From Lachnospiraceae bacterium (GTDB taxonomy: Bacteria > Bacillota > Clostridia > Lachnospirales > Lachnospiraceae), in contig SFDP01000009.1 of assembly GCA_004558185.1 (NCBI GenBank), positions 1 through 64,000 on the forward strand: a stretch of DNA of 64,000 nt. Direction: 5' to 3'. Under the pieces are notes generated by a model, which ran no database searches, was not told where the DNA came from, and saw nothing but the letters and a program-made list of their open reading frames with translations. Every line of letters begins with the position of its first letter. Within the stretch, counting starts at the first letter, position 1. Shown one piece after another: positions 33,569-42,810 of the stretch. Position numbers and translations under genes: made by a program.

Positions 33569-34879
33569 ATGAAAAAGTTAAAGAAAATCACTTCGTTACT
33601 TTTAACCCTGGCCATGGTTCTGTCCCTGGTAAGTGGCTGTACAAATGCGGCATCCACAAGCAGCCAAGGAACCGGTGCTGCTGATGGGAAAGAGGGAAGC
33701 AGTGCTGCTGTACCCAGCGAGAGCAAAGGGGATCCCTACAAAATTGCTGTAGCTACAATTACAGAGGGAGAAATCTGGGAAGTGCAGAAATCCTATTATG
33801 AAAATGTGGTTGGGCCTGCCCTGAACATGGAATTTATGTTTTCCGAGAAGCTGGCAGATGCCAATGGTCTTGTAGACTTTATGGAAAGAGCCTATGCTGC
33901 GGGCTGTGTAGGTCTGATTAATTTTGTTACCTCTAATGATGCAATCTCTCAGGGCGCCCGTAAAGCTGAGGAATGGGGTATGTGGTTTGTTACCCAGAAT
34001 TCCGCACTGAATGAGGAAGTGGCTGATTTGATCTATAATCTGGGACATTGCGGTGCTTCTGCCCAAGGAATGGGAGTCGCTTATTCAGAAGCTTTTGATA
34101 ACCTGTTAAGTGATGGTGAAAACCACAGCGTATTTATTTTCTCCGGTGCGGCAGTAGGCGGTGCAAGCGGACAGGGTGCGGCTTCCCACTATTATTCCGT
34201 AGAAGGCATTCTTCAGGCTATGCAGAATAAGTATGGCCTTACCTATGAGAAGAGCATTGATGAAATCATCAACAACCAGAATCCCGGTGAAGTTGCTACC
34301 GGAAATTCTGATATCAAGATTTATATCTATCCCGGTTTGGATCTTGCGGCAGCAACTACTGCAGCACAGACCCAGTTCCAGACCGGTGACTACGATATCT
34401 TTGCCGCTGTATTCAGTTATTCTGCATTTACAAACGCTTTATCTGATGTGGAGGTTAGTCTGAATAAGAACATTAAGATTGTTGGAACCGCTTCTATTGA
34501 AGCACAGACCGCAACCGGCTTTGGTACGATCGATTCTCAGGATGATACGATGCTTAATGCAGCAATCATCAACCCGCTGAACAATGCAAACGGTATCTGT
34601 TCAATTATCCTTTACAATGCCCTTACCGGATACGCTGATGCCATGAAGGATAATGGCAAGGCAGTTCTGTTCAAGGTAGAACCCTGGGCTTGTCTGAATG
34701 CTGAAACTTATACCGGTATCAGCCAGCTGGACAGCTCACCTGAGTCTTATGTTCTTAATGCGGATGATCTTCAGGCTCTGTGTGTGGAAAATGACGGCAG
34801 CGTTACCTTCCAGACCATTGAAGCAAAGCTTGAGGCTCTGGCAGATGTAAATGCGATTATTGCCGAAAAGCTTAAATAA
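33569..34879 (+). CDS. Sugar-binding lipoprotein of the importer
   Basis: A 436-residue protein with a lipobox ending SLVSGC (Cys about 23) and a Ser/Ala-rich linker. A type 1 periplasmic-binding fold starts PYKIAVATITEGEIWEV. It is larger than RbsB-type proteins (about 300 residues), with a long C-terminal lobe (TGISQLDSSPESYVLNADDL). It lies between the two permease genes. Ligand unknown; the neighbouring glycosidase suggests a short glycan or amino sugar. Confidence 0.85.
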   Translation: MKKLKKITSLLLTLAMVLSLVSGCTNAASTSSQGTGAADGKEGSSAAVPSESKGDPYKIAVATITEGEIWEVQKSYYENVVGPALNMEFMFSEKLADANGLVDFMERAYAAGCVGLINFVTSNDAISQGARKAEEWGMWFVTQNSALNEEVADLIYNLGHCGASAQGMGVAYSEAFDNLLSDGENHSVFIFSGAAVGGASGQGAASHYYSVEGILQAMQNKYGLTYEKSIDEIINNQNPGEVATGNSDIKIYIYPGLDLAAATTAAQTQFQTGDYDIFAAVFSYSAFTNALSDVEVSLNKNIKIVGTASIEAQTATGFGTIDSQDDTMLNAAIINPLNNANGICSIILYNALTGYADAMKDNGKAVLFKVEPWACLNAETYTGISQLDSSPESYVLNADDLQALCVENDGSVTFQTIEAKLEALADVNAIIAEKLK

Positions 34880-34930
34880 TTATTGTTAGTATTAGATTCT
34901 ATTTATATTCGGAAAGACAGGAGATAGCTT

Positions 34931-35956
34931 ATGAAACGAATCAAGCAGATTTTGTTCACGCTTGCCTTCCCCCTGGTCATGTATCTGTTGATGGAGGCTG
35001 CGTGCCAGATATTTAAAGGCCGGCATCTGATCGGTTCAATACTGGATATTAAAACGCTGGTCCGCAACAGTGGGATTGCAGCCCTTACCGCCTTTGCACT
35101 ATCCTTTAATTTAAACTGTGGGCGTTTTGATCTCTCTTTAGGGGCACAGCGCCTGGCCGGAACCATAGTGGGCGGTATCCTTGCCATGTCCATGGGACTT
35201 TCCGGAATATGGCTGCTGTTGTTTTCGCTGGGCTTTGGACTGATCTTCGGGTTCATTACAGGAATCGTCTTTATTACACTGCGTGTGCCGCCTATGGTGC
35301 TGGGTATTGGTATCGGTCTGATATGGGAGTGCGTTCCTTACGTGGTATCTCAGGGAAAAGGACTGAATCTTTTTGGAAAAGCCGGAATTGAGATTCTTAC
35401 GCAAACCTCCTTTACGATTATTTTAGTTGTACTGGCGGCTCTATTCGTAGCAGTAATGATGAACTTCACCCGTTTTGGTTATGAGATGAGAGCTATTCAA
35501 GGCTCACAGTTTATTGCGCGAAACAGCGGTATCAATATTTTCAGGCATACAGTATTTTGCTATGCTCTGGCAGGGGGACTGGTGTGCGTAGCCGGAACCG
35601 TGGATGCTTCCTTTTCCACCCAGATGTCTTCTACATTGGGGCTGGCCAGCATTGGTTCTGTAACGATTCATATGTTTCCCATGATTCTGGGTGGTTATAT
35701 TGGAACCAGAAGCAACGATGCGGTGGGGATTATTGTAGCGGCGCTGACTGTCCGGCTTTTCTCAAGCGGATTGACAACCCTGGAATTTTCAGAGCCTAAT
35801 GCAAACCTGGCTAATGCAGTTGTGTTTATCCTGTTTTTGGTATTTTTAGCCAATAAAGATGCTTTCAAAAGGAAGAAGGCAGAAGCCCAGCGCATTGCCA
35901 AAGCCCAGCAGAAAAAAGAAGCCCTGAAAGGGGTAGGAGTATATACATCTGCATAA
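34931..35956 (+). CDS. Sugar ABC importer permease 2, RbsC-like
   Basis: A 341-residue second BPD_transp_2 permease, only distantly like the first: FNLNCGRFDLSLGAQRLAGT, then LRVPPMVLGIGIGLIWECVP, IQGSQFIARNSGINIF and IHMFPMILGGYIGTRSNDA. The basic C-terminal tail (AFKRKKAEAQRIAKAQQKKE) is cytoplasmic. The pair probably forms a heterodimeric pore. Confidence 0.88.
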   Translation: MKRIKQILFTLAFPLVMYLLMEAACQIFKGRHLIGSILDIKTLVRNSGIAALTAFALSFNLNCGRFDLSLGAQRLAGTIVGGILAMSMGLSGIWLLLFSLGFGLIFGFITGIVFITLRVPPMVLGIGIGLIWECVPYVVSQGKGLNLFGKAGIEILTQTSFTIILVVLAALFVAVMMNFTRFGYEMRAIQGSQFIARNSGINIFRHTVFCYALAGGLVCVAGTVDASFSTQMSSTLGLASIGSVTIHMFPMILGGYIGTRSNDAVGIIVAALTVRLFSSGLTTLEFSEPNANLANAVVFILFLVFLANKDAFKRKKAEAQRIAKAQQKKEALKGVGVYTSA

Positions 35957-35979
35957 TACATAAGAAGGAAAAAAGTAAA

Positions 35980-36009
35980 CTTTGAGGCGGCACGTTGCCT
36001 GCCTCAAAG
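35980..36009 (+). other. Intercistronic hairpin before the glycosidase gene
   Basis: CTTTGAGGC-GGCA pairs with TGCC-T-GCCTCAAAG around CGT: 13 bp with one bulged T. No T run follows, so it is probably a processing or stability element that uncouples the importer genes from the glycosidase. Confidence 0.65.
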
Positions 36010-36049
36010 CTCGTTATGGGCAAAAAGCAGCGTAGAAATGGAGAGAAGC

Positions 36050-37774
36050 ATGGTTGATTTAAGAAAAAAACCCTTTTTACTTGAGAAGGATCAGATTAAA
36101 TGGGTGGAGGACACTCTGGCCTCCATGACATTGGAGGAAAAGATAGGCCAGTTGTTTATCTATATGTGCTATGACCGTACTGAGGAAAAGATTGAGCAGG
36201 CCTGCAAAAAGTATCATATTGGCGGTCTGCGCTGGCAGGGGGGAACCCTGGCTGAGGTACATACCCAGAACAAAAGCTTTCAGAATCACAGCAGGATTCC
36301 TCTGCTGATTGCTTCTAACTGTGAGGCCGGAGGCAATGGAGCAGTGAAGGAGGGAACACTGGTGGCAACGCCTGCTGCCTGCTCTGCCGACAGTGATGGA
36401 CAGACCGCCTATGAAATGGCCCGGGTGGCGGGAGCGGAAGCCAGAGCCATAGGCTGCAACTGGACCTTTGCTCCTGTATCCGATGTATTGTTCAACTGGA
36501 GAAATACCATTGTGAATACCCGTGCCTTCGGTAATGACCCGGATAAGATTATCCAGTGCTGTAAAGCATACATGAAAGGCATGGGTGAACATGGGGTGGC
36601 CTGCTGTACCAAGCACTTCCCGGGAGATGGCCCGGAGGAAAGAGACCAGCATCTGGTCATGGGCTGTAACGATTTGTCCGTAGAGGAGTGGGAAAATTCC
36701 TTTGGACGCATATACAGGGCATTGTTTGAGGAGGGGCTGGAAAGCGTAATGGTAGGCCACATCTGTCTGCCTGCTTACAGCAAAGCACTCCGTTCCGGCT
36801 TGAAGGATGAACAGATTATGCCTGCAACCCTTTCTCCTGAACTGCTTCAGGATTTACTCCGAGGGAAGCTGGGCTTTAACGGACTGGTGCTGACGGATGC
36901 TTCTCATATGGCAGGTCTTGCCTGTGCAGCTCCCCGAAGTGTACAGGTACCGGGAGCCATTGCTGCAGGCTGTGATATGTTCCTGTTTTTTAACGACCCC
37001 AGTGAGGATTTTCAGTATATGCTGGATGGCTACAAAAAAGGCATCATTACCGAAGAGCGTCTGCAGGACGCCCTGCTGCGTATTCTGGGCTTAAAAGCAA
37101 AGCTTAAGCTGTATGAAAGACCCTTCCCGGAAGTGACTGAGCTTGAGAAGGTAGGCTGTCAGGCCCATCATGAGGTGGCTGCCCGGGCTGCGGATGCTAC
37201 CATCACTCTGGTGAAGGATACCCAGAAGCTGCTTCCGGTGGATCCCCAAAAGCGGCCCAGAGTTAAGCTGTATTTTGTGGAGAGTGCCCCGGTTTCTTAT
37301 CTTGACGGTATTGACCCGGCTAAGCAGATTGTGATTGAAGAGCTGGAACGGGCAGGCTTTCAGGTTACTGCCCATAAAGATTATTATGAGATGGAGGTGG
37401 AGAAACCTGATTCTGTGAATCGACTTCGGATTATTGAAACAGAGCCGGTGGAGGAATTTAAAAAGAATTACGATCTGGTAATGATGTTTGTCAACATGAA
37501 GGGCTATGCCCAGGAAAATAATGTCCGGATAAAATGGTCGGCTTCTCATTCCAGCGAGCTGCCCTGGTTTGTCTATGAGGTACCCACCATCGGTATCTCC
37601 CTAAACTATACCAATCATCTGATTGACCTTCCCATGCTGAAGACCTGGATTAACGCATACGCTCCAACAAGAGAGTATATACGTGCGGCCATTGAAAAGA
37701 TTATTGGCAGCTCCGAATTTAAGGGACAGTATAATGACGTTGTCTGGTGCGGACGCTGGGATACCCGATTATAA
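36050..37774 (+). CDS. Family 3 glycoside hydrolase, NagZ-like
   Basis: A 574-residue protein starting MVDLRKKPFLLEKDQIKWVE after TGGAGAG. The GH3 N-terminal barrel has LEEKIGQLFIYM, RIPLLIASNCEAGG and TKHFPGDGPEERDQHL (the His/Asp loop of beta-N-acetylhexosaminidases), with the nucleophile in VLTDASHMAGL. A GH3-C-like domain follows from about 370. There is no signal peptide, so it should act in the cytoplasm on imported glycosides. Beta-N-acetylglucosaminidase activity is likely but not certain. Confidence 0.88.
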   Translation: MVDLRKKPFLLEKDQIKWVEDTLASMTLEEKIGQLFIYMCYDRTEEKIEQACKKYHIGGLRWQGGTLAEVHTQNKSFQNHSRIPLLIASNCEAGGNGAVKEGTLVATPAACSADSDGQTAYEMARVAGAEARAIGCNWTFAPVSDVLFNWRNTIVNTRAFGNDPDKIIQCCKAYMKGMGEHGVACCTKHFPGDGPEERDQHLVMGCNDLSVEEWENSFGRIYRALFEEGLESVMVGHICLPAYSKALRSGLKDEQIMPATLSPELLQDLLRGKLGFNGLVLTDASHMAGLACAAPRSVQVPGAIAAGCDMFLFFNDPSEDFQYMLDGYKKGIITEERLQDALLRILGLKAKLKLYERPFPEVTELEKVGCQAHHEVAARAADATITLVKDTQKLLPVDPQKRPRVKLYFVESAPVSYLDGIDPAKQIVIEELERAGFQVTAHKDYYEMEVEKPDSVNRLRIIETEPVEEFKKNYDLVMMFVNMKGYAQENNVRIKWSASHSSELPWFVYEVPTIGISLNYTNHLIDLPMLKTWINAYAPTREYIRAAIEKIIGSSEFKGQYNDVVWCGRWDTRL

Positions 37775-37825
37775 TTGCATGGATAAGGCGGGCTTTTGCC
37801 TGTCTTATGGCGAAAGGAATATGAT

Positions 37826-38686
37826 ATGCCGGATTTACTGCATAATTTAAAACCTAAGAAAGACTATCTTATTTGTATTGACTCTGATGGCTGTGTAATT
37901 AACGGAATGACCGTTAAGCATATGAAATGTTTTGGCCCCGGAATTGTAGAAGTCTTTTCGCTTGAAGAGCATAGGGAGGACATACTTTCCTATTGGAATA
38001 CCATAAATTTATATTCTAGTACCAGAGGGATCAATCGTTTTCCGGGATTGGTTATGGCACTGAAATACGCTATAGAGAAGGGATACCTTGATATGGATAT
38101 CTCCCAGTTGGTTCAATGGACTACTACTACCGGGGAGCTGTCCAATGGCAGTCTGGATGCCTGGATAGAGAAGATGAAGGCTGAAAAGCAGACTATCCCC
38201 CGCTGCTTGGAATTGGCAAAAGAATGGTCCCTGTGGGTAAACTATCATGTAGCAGAGTTAGCTTTAGCAGAGAAGCAGGCCTTTCTGGGGGCAAAGAAGG
38301 GGATTAAGGAGGCAAAGAAATCGGCCAATGTAGTTGTCGTCTCCTCAGCCAACAGGCGAGCAGTGGAAGAAGAGTGGGAAGATAATCAGCTAATGAATGA
38401 TGTGGATCTTTTGATGACCCAGGAATACGGAAGCAAGGCCAGTTGTCTTGAGCAACTGAAGTCTATGGGCTATAAGGAGGACTGTATTCTTATGGTAGGC
38501 GATGCCCTGGGAGATATGCAGGCTGCCAAGGATGCAGGTGTACTGTTCTATCCTATTTTGTCAGGTCGGGAGGAGGAATCCTGGGAAATTTTTTCGAACG
38601 AGGTTTTACCTGATTTCCTGGCAGGCTGTTACAGGGAAAAGGGCATGGAAGGCTGGCAGAGAAAGATGCTGGAGCATTTACAATAA
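37826..38686 (+). CDS. HAD-family hydrolase
   Basis: A 286-residue protein. HAD motif I is ICIDSDGCVING (about 17-28) with the nucleophile Asp, motif II lies in VVVVSSANRRAVEEEW, and motif IV is LMVGDALGDMQAAKDAG. The middle holds a large helical cap. It is probably a phosphatase for a sugar phosphate made from the imported ligand. ATG 37826 follows CGAAAGGAAT, 51 bp after the glycosidase gene. Confidence 0.82.
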   Translation: MPDLLHNLKPKKDYLICIDSDGCVINGMTVKHMKCFGPGIVEVFSLEEHREDILSYWNTINLYSSTRGINRFPGLVMALKYAIEKGYLDMDISQLVQWTTTTGELSNGSLDAWIEKMKAEKQTIPRCLELAKEWSLWVNYHVAELALAEKQAFLGAKKGIKEAKKSANVVVVSSANRRAVEEEWEDNQLMNDVDLLMTQEYGSKASCLEQLKSMGYKEDCILMVGDALGDMQAAKDAGVLFYPILSGREEESWEIFSNEVLPDFLAGCYREKGMEGWQRKMLEHLQ

Positions 38687-38710
38687 CAGATAGGAGAATG
38701 TTAAAACGTA

Positions 38711-38740
38711 TTGACGAAAACTTGCTCTAGCCTGTAAAAT
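38711..38740 (+). promoter_or_regulatory. Promoter of the radical SAM gene
   Basis: TTGACG (38711-38716) and TAAAAT (38735-38740), 18 bp apart, give a leader of about 185 nt before the ATG at 38930. Confidence 0.7.
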
Positions 38741-38760
38741 AAGGGTGTCTGATCGATTGA

Positions 38761-38860
38761 GGACTTTCGCAGTTAAGCTGTGAAGGTTCTTTGTCTTTCA
38801 GAAAAGCGATAAAGGTACTTTTTAATGGGGGGAGGTTGAAAGAATTATATTCTTTCAACC
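38761..38860 (+). other. Structured 5' leader with two hairpins
   Basis: GGACTTTCGCAG (38761-38772) pairs with CTGTGAAGGTTC (38778-38789) using three G-U pairs, followed by TTTGTCTTTC. Then GGTTGAAAGAAT-TAT-ATTCTTTCAACC (38834-38860) is a perfect 12-bp stem. The first could be a weak terminator or attenuator. I cannot assign a known riboswitch class. Confidence 0.6.
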
Positions 38861-38876
38861 CAGGATTTGTGCTGCT

Positions 38877-38929
38877 GTACAAAGTCCCGGGGATTAAAAT
38901 GCTGCTAAAGCAGCAGAATGAGAGGAAAT
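38877..38929 (+). repeat. 53-bp dispersed leader element, copy B
   Basis: Same element as at 27451 and 50117, with palindrome TGCTGCTAAAGCAGCA (38900-38915), ending AATGAGAGGAAAT on the ATG at 38930. It differs from copy A at five positions, four of them outside the palindrome centre. Confidence 0.9.
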
Positions 38930-39799
38930 ATGAAATACGAAGGAAGCGTTTATCGGCCGCCCAGTGAGGCTCGCAGCCTGATTATTCAGGCGACCATTGG
39001 CTGCGCTCACAATACCTGTGTGTTCTGCAGTATGTACAGAGCAAAGGACTTCAGGGTACGTCAGATGGAGGAGATTAAAAGGGATATTCTGGAGGGAGCC
39101 GGAGCATATGGAAAGAGAGTGGAGAAGATCTTTCTGGCAGATGGAGATGCTCTCTGTATCCCTACAGAAGAGATGCTGGAAATTCTTGAATTCATTCGGG
39201 AGAAAATGCCCTGGATTCATCAGATTTCTTCCTATGCCACAACACAGGACCTTTTAGAAAAGGGAGAAGAGGAATTGAAGGCTATTCGTGAGGCAGGATT
39301 GGCACTTTTGTATATCGGTGCTGAATCAGGGGATGATGTAGTGCTCCATCGCATGGCCAAGGGGGTAACTGCAGACCAGATAGGAGAAGCGGGGGTGAAG
39401 GCAAAAGAGGCCGGATTTAAAACCTCGGTTACTCTGATTTCAGGGCTGGGCAGTCAGGAAAGAAAAGCAGAGCACGCCATTGAATCTGCTCGTCTGATTA
39501 GCCGTATGCGTCCTGATTATCTGGGATTTTTGACATTGATGCTGGACGAACCTGCGCCCATCTGCCGATTGGTAGAAAGGGGAGAGTTTTCCCTGCTTAC
39601 ACCTCATGAGGTCATGGAGGAAATGGAACTGTTTCTTTCTCATGTGGATTCTGAGGGAACCATTTTCAGAGCCAACCATGCTTCTAACTATGTCAATCTG
39701 AGAGGTAATCTCAATGAAGACAGGGCTGCTCTATTGGACAGGGTTCGCAGAGCCAAGAGACAAATGGACTATAAGGAGGAGTATTTTCGGGGATTATAA
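38930..39799 (+). CDS. Radical SAM protein
   Basis: A 289-residue enzyme. The cluster ligands lie in IGCAHNTCVFCSMY (about 28-41), a CX4CX2C pattern seen in a clostridial radical SAM subgroup instead of the usual CX3CX2C. FLADGDALCIP and LYIGAESGDD mark the SAM-binding barrel, and SGLGSQERKAEHA the later part. The substrate is unknown. A long leader with two hairpins plus the 53-bp element precedes it. Confidence 0.85.
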   Translation: MKYEGSVYRPPSEARSLIIQATIGCAHNTCVFCSMYRAKDFRVRQMEEIKRDILEGAGAYGKRVEKIFLADGDALCIPTEEMLEILEFIREKMPWIHQISSYATTQDLLEKGEEELKAIREAGLALLYIGAESGDDVVLHRMAKGVTADQIGEAGVKAKEAGFKTSVTLISGLGSQERKAEHAIESARLISRMRPDYLGFLTLMLDEPAPICRLVERGEFSLLTPHEVMEEMELFLSHVDSEGTIFRANHASNYVNLRGNLNEDRAALLDRVRRAKRQMDYKEEYFRGL

Positions 39800-39921
39800 A
39801 CTGGTATGGTTAAAAAGATAAAAACTGGATATTTCAATAGAACCAAAATTGCTATAGAGTATACCTGTGTTCAATAACGGCATGAGGATTGGAGTGCAAA
39901 CGCTTCGGAATGAGGATTGGT

Positions 39922-40776
39922 ATGGAAAGAATTGCGTTGATTAATGATTTATCCGGTTTTGGAAAGTGTTCTTTGACTGCGGCAATTCCGGTGATTTCGG
40001 TCATGGGAATGCAGGCCTGCCCGCTGCCGACTGCTGTGTTGTCGGCTCAGACGGGCTTTGCAGAATATTTCTGTGATGACTATACCGACCGGATGGATGA
40101 GTTTACCAGACAGTGGAAGAATATGGGAGTTTCTTTTGATGGTATTTATTCCGGCTATCTTGCAGGGGCAGGACAGGTGGAAAAGGTACTGCTTTTTCTT
40201 GAGCAGTTTAAACGGCAGGATACCCTGTATTTGGCAGATCCGGTGATGGGAGACAACGGTAAGACCATTCGTATTTTTAATGATGGGCTGCTGCGGGAGA
40301 TGAAGGAATTGACCCGACAGGCCAATGTGATTACTCCCAATTTGACAGAAGCCTGTCTTTTGGCCGATGAGGATTATGAAAGTCTGACGTCATACAGCCG
40401 GAGGGAGGATTATCTGGAACGGATTCGGGACATGGGAGAAAGGCTGATCGCAAGGGCAAGGGAGAAGCAGCAGGTCATTGTGACCGGGATACTGCGCCAA
40501 CAGGATGATCGGCAGATGATTGGTAATCTTGCCATTTCTGAGAAGGAAACCTCTTATGTGGAAACTCTTTATACGGGCAAAAGCTTCTCCGGCACAGGCG
40601 ATTTATTTTCCTCAGTCGTTTGTGGCTGCATGGTAAAGAAAATGGCGGTTAAAGAGGCTATGGAGAAGGCTGTTGATTTTTTGCAGAACGCCATTGAAGA
40701 GGCTTCAAAGGAGCATATTCCCACTAATCATGGCGTGCATTTTGAACACTATTTATCTCGGCTTTTGCTGCCTTAA
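39922..40776 (+). CDS. Pyridoxal/pyridoxamine kinase
   Basis: A 284-residue ribokinase-like kinase of the PdxK/PdxY group. NDLSGFGKCSLTAAIPVISV (about 7-26) is the substrate end, CPLPTAVLSAQTGF follows, then LADPVMGDNGK, VITPNLTEA and the catalytic GKSFSGTGDLFSSV. It makes pyridoxal phosphate from salvaged vitamers. The next gene, an ECF S component, probably imports the vitamer. ATG 39922 follows TGAGGATTGG. Confidence 0.9.
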   Translation: MERIALINDLSGFGKCSLTAAIPVISVMGMQACPLPTAVLSAQTGFAEYFCDDYTDRMDEFTRQWKNMGVSFDGIYSGYLAGAGQVEKVLLFLEQFKRQDTLYLADPVMGDNGKTIRIFNDGLLREMKELTRQANVITPNLTEACLLADEDYESLTSYSRREDYLERIRDMGERLIARAREKQQVIVTGILRQQDDRQMIGNLAISEKETSYVETLYTGKSFSGTGDLFSSVVCGCMVKKMAVKEAMEKAVDFLQNAIEEASKEHIPTNHGVHFEHYLSRLLLP

Positions 40777-40836
40777 CAGGAGACGGTGGGGAAGAGAAAT
40801 CTACGAATCGAAAAGTGCTTCGAAATGGAGGTAAAC

Positions 40837-41388
40837 ATGAAAACAGGGATAAAGGAAAATAAAATGGCAGAGGTAAAAGAGGGTGAAAAGCTAAAATATC
40901 TTACTACGGCAGGAATTATGGCAGCATTGATTACGCTGATGACAGCCTATATCTGTCACGTGCCGGTGGGGACAAATGGAGGATATATCCATTTTGGAGA
41001 TTCGCTGATCTATCTGGCAGCAGTCCTGCTTCCTACGCCCTATGCACTGGGGGCAGCAGCAATTGGCGGCGGACTGGCAGATTTGCTGACAGCGCCTGTA
41101 TGGGTACCGGCAACTATTGTCATAAAAATGTTGATAACCATACCTTTTACCAACAGGTCTAAAAAAATTATTACCACTCGGAATGTGATTGCAACGGTGA
41201 TCGCCTATTTTATTTCCGGTATTGGTTATTTTATTGCAGAATATATTCTTTTTGGGAGCTGGTCAGTATTTTTGGTATCCATGTCCCAAAGCTTGATACA
41301 GTCCGGAGGAAGCGCAGTTTTCTTTGTGATTTTTGGGCTTGCCTTGGATAAGGTACAGGCGAAGAACAGATTTTTTGGAGACTGGTGA
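40837..41388 (+). CDS. ECF transporter S component (TIGR04002-like)
   Basis: A 183-residue membrane protein with five or six helices: TTAGIMAALITLMTAYICHV, YIHFGDSLIYLAAVLLPTPY, ALGAAAIGGGLADLLTAPVW, and a late SQSLIQSGGSAVFF. It is the vitamin-binding subunit of an ECF importer. Its position after a pyridoxal kinase suggests a B6 vitamer. The start follows TGGAGGTAAAC within a motif shared with the gene at 57337. The neighbouring radical SAM protein of the TatD-linked type is a usual partner of this family as I recall it. Confidence 0.83.
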   Translation: MKTGIKENKMAEVKEGEKLKYLTTAGIMAALITLMTAYICHVPVGTNGGYIHFGDSLIYLAAVLLPTPYALGAAAIGGGLADLLTAPVWVPATIVIKMLITIPFTNRSKKIITTRNVIATVIAYFISGIGYFIAEYILFGSWSVFLVSMSQSLIQSGGSAVFFVIFGLALDKVQAKNRFFGDW

Positions 41389-41394
41389 TTATAT

Positions 41395-41991
41395 ATGGAA
41401 GAAATTATTTATACTTATCACGATCAGGTATATGCGAATATTACCAATCAATGTAATTGCAATTGTGAGTTTTGTGTTCGCTCTTTGCATGATGGGGTGG
41501 GAGAGGCGACTAATTTGTGGATGAAAGCTGATCCAACTCTGGAGGAGATCAAAAATGCCATGGATGCCTTTGGCTTTTCCGGCTTTCAGGAACTGGTCTT
41601 CTGTGGTTATGGAGAGCCTACCTGTGCACTGGAAAATCTTATTGCAGCAGCAGCTTATGCTAAGGAAAGATTTGGACTGACCACCCGATTAAATACGAAT
41701 GGCCTGGCCAACCGTTATCACGGACGTAATGTGGTAGGTGAACTGGCAAGGGTAATCGATAGGGTATCCATCAGTTTGAACGCACCTGATGCTGAACAAT
41801 ACCAGAGAATCGTCAGACCGATCCACGAAAATGCCTTCGCAGATATGCTTAGTTTTGCGGATTTAGCCAGAGAGGCCTTTACCGATACTCAGCTTTCTGT
41901 CGTAGATGTTCTCTCCAAGGAGGAGATTGAGGCCTGCAGGCGGTTAGCAGACGAGCATGGGATTCCTCTGAGAATCAGAAGGTTTGCCTGA
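41395..41991 (+). CDS. Radical SAM protein, TatD-associated type (TIGR04038-like)
   Basis: A 198-residue short radical SAM enzyme beginning MEEIIYTYHDQVYANITNQC. The cluster motif is CNCNCEFC (CX3CX2C), then VFCGYGEPTCALENL and RLNTNGLANRYHGRNVV. It ends at RIRRFA without a C-terminal extension, which is normal for this small family. It starts 6 bp after the S component and is surely in that operon. Function unknown. Confidence 0.83.
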   Translation: MEEIIYTYHDQVYANITNQCNCNCEFCVRSLHDGVGEATNLWMKADPTLEEIKNAMDAFGFSGFQELVFCGYGEPTCALENLIAAAAYAKERFGLTTRLNTNGLANRYHGRNVVGELARVIDRVSISLNAPDAEQYQRIVRPIHENAFADMLSFADLAREAFTDTQLSVVDVLSKEEIEACRRLADEHGIPLRIRRFA

Positions 41992-42067
41992 GAAAGTATT
42001 GTGTGGGTGTACTGCTCCATGATATAATTACCCTATGAGGTATTACAAAGGATAAGGGGATGTACGA

Positions 42068-42787
42068 ATGGGGAGGAGGAGAAGTATCCTGCTGATTGGC
42101 ACAGTGTCGGCAATATTGCTGGGAATAATCTGCTTACCAGGAAGAGAGGTTCATGCAAGAGGTGCACGCCCACTGGTCAGAAGCGTGACAGGGGGAGCGA
42201 CACCGATAAGAATACAGACGGATATTACAGGAATCATGGAGAAGGTGATAGCCGACAGGCCGGCTATCGTGGTAGTTGATGCAGGACATGGGGGGAATCA
42301 GCCGGGCTGTGTCGTAGGTAGGGTCATGGAGAAGGATATCAATCTGTCCATTTCGCTGGCACTGAAGGAAGAACTGGAGAACAGGGGAATAAGAGTGATT
42401 CTGACCAGGAAAGATGATGCAGATGTAAGGCTGGCGGATAGAACGATTCATGCCAAGCCGTTGTTTGCGGATTATTTTGTCAGTATTCACTGTAATGCCT
42501 ATGATGAGGACAGGAGTATTCGAGGGTTTCAATGTTTTTACTATCAGTCGGAAATGGGGAAAAAGTTATCGGATGAGATTACCGAGCTGGTAAGCAAAAA
42601 AATTAAAATACGAAGGGCTGAGGAGGTGGGTTTCCAGGTATTGAGGGAATCGATCATACCGGCCACCCTGATTGAAGTAGGCTATCTGACTAATTACAGA
42701 GAGAGAGCATCACTGATTACGAGGGACTATCAAAGGCAAATGGCATCTGTGATTGCAGAAGGAATCAATAGGGTATTACAGAGCTGA
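42068..42787 (+). CDS. N-acetylmuramoyl-L-alanine amidase, CwlD-like
   Basis: A 239-residue protein with an N-terminal signal or anchor (SILLIGTVSAILLGIICLPG) and an Amidase_3 catalytic domain from about residue 70. Zinc ligands are in VVDAGHGGNQPG and SIHCNAYDED, with the catalytic Glu in LIEVGYLTN. It cleaves the lactyl-amide bond of peptidoglycan outside the membrane; spore-cortex modification is typical for CwlD but not certain here. TATAAT at 42023-42028 with TTGTGT 18 bp upstream is its promoter. Confidence 0.9.
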   Translation: MGRRRSILLIGTVSAILLGIICLPGREVHARGARPLVRSVTGGATPIRIQTDITGIMEKVIADRPAIVVVDAGHGGNQPGCVVGRVMEKDINLSISLALKEELENRGIRVILTRKDDADVRLADRTIHAKPLFADYFVSIHCNAYDEDRSIRGFQCFYYQSEMGKKLSDEITELVSKKIKIRRAEEVGFQVLRESIIPATLIEVGYLTNYRERASLITRDYQRQMASVIAEGINRVLQS

Positions 42788-42810
42788 AGTACATAGTTGG
42801 AGGAATACTC

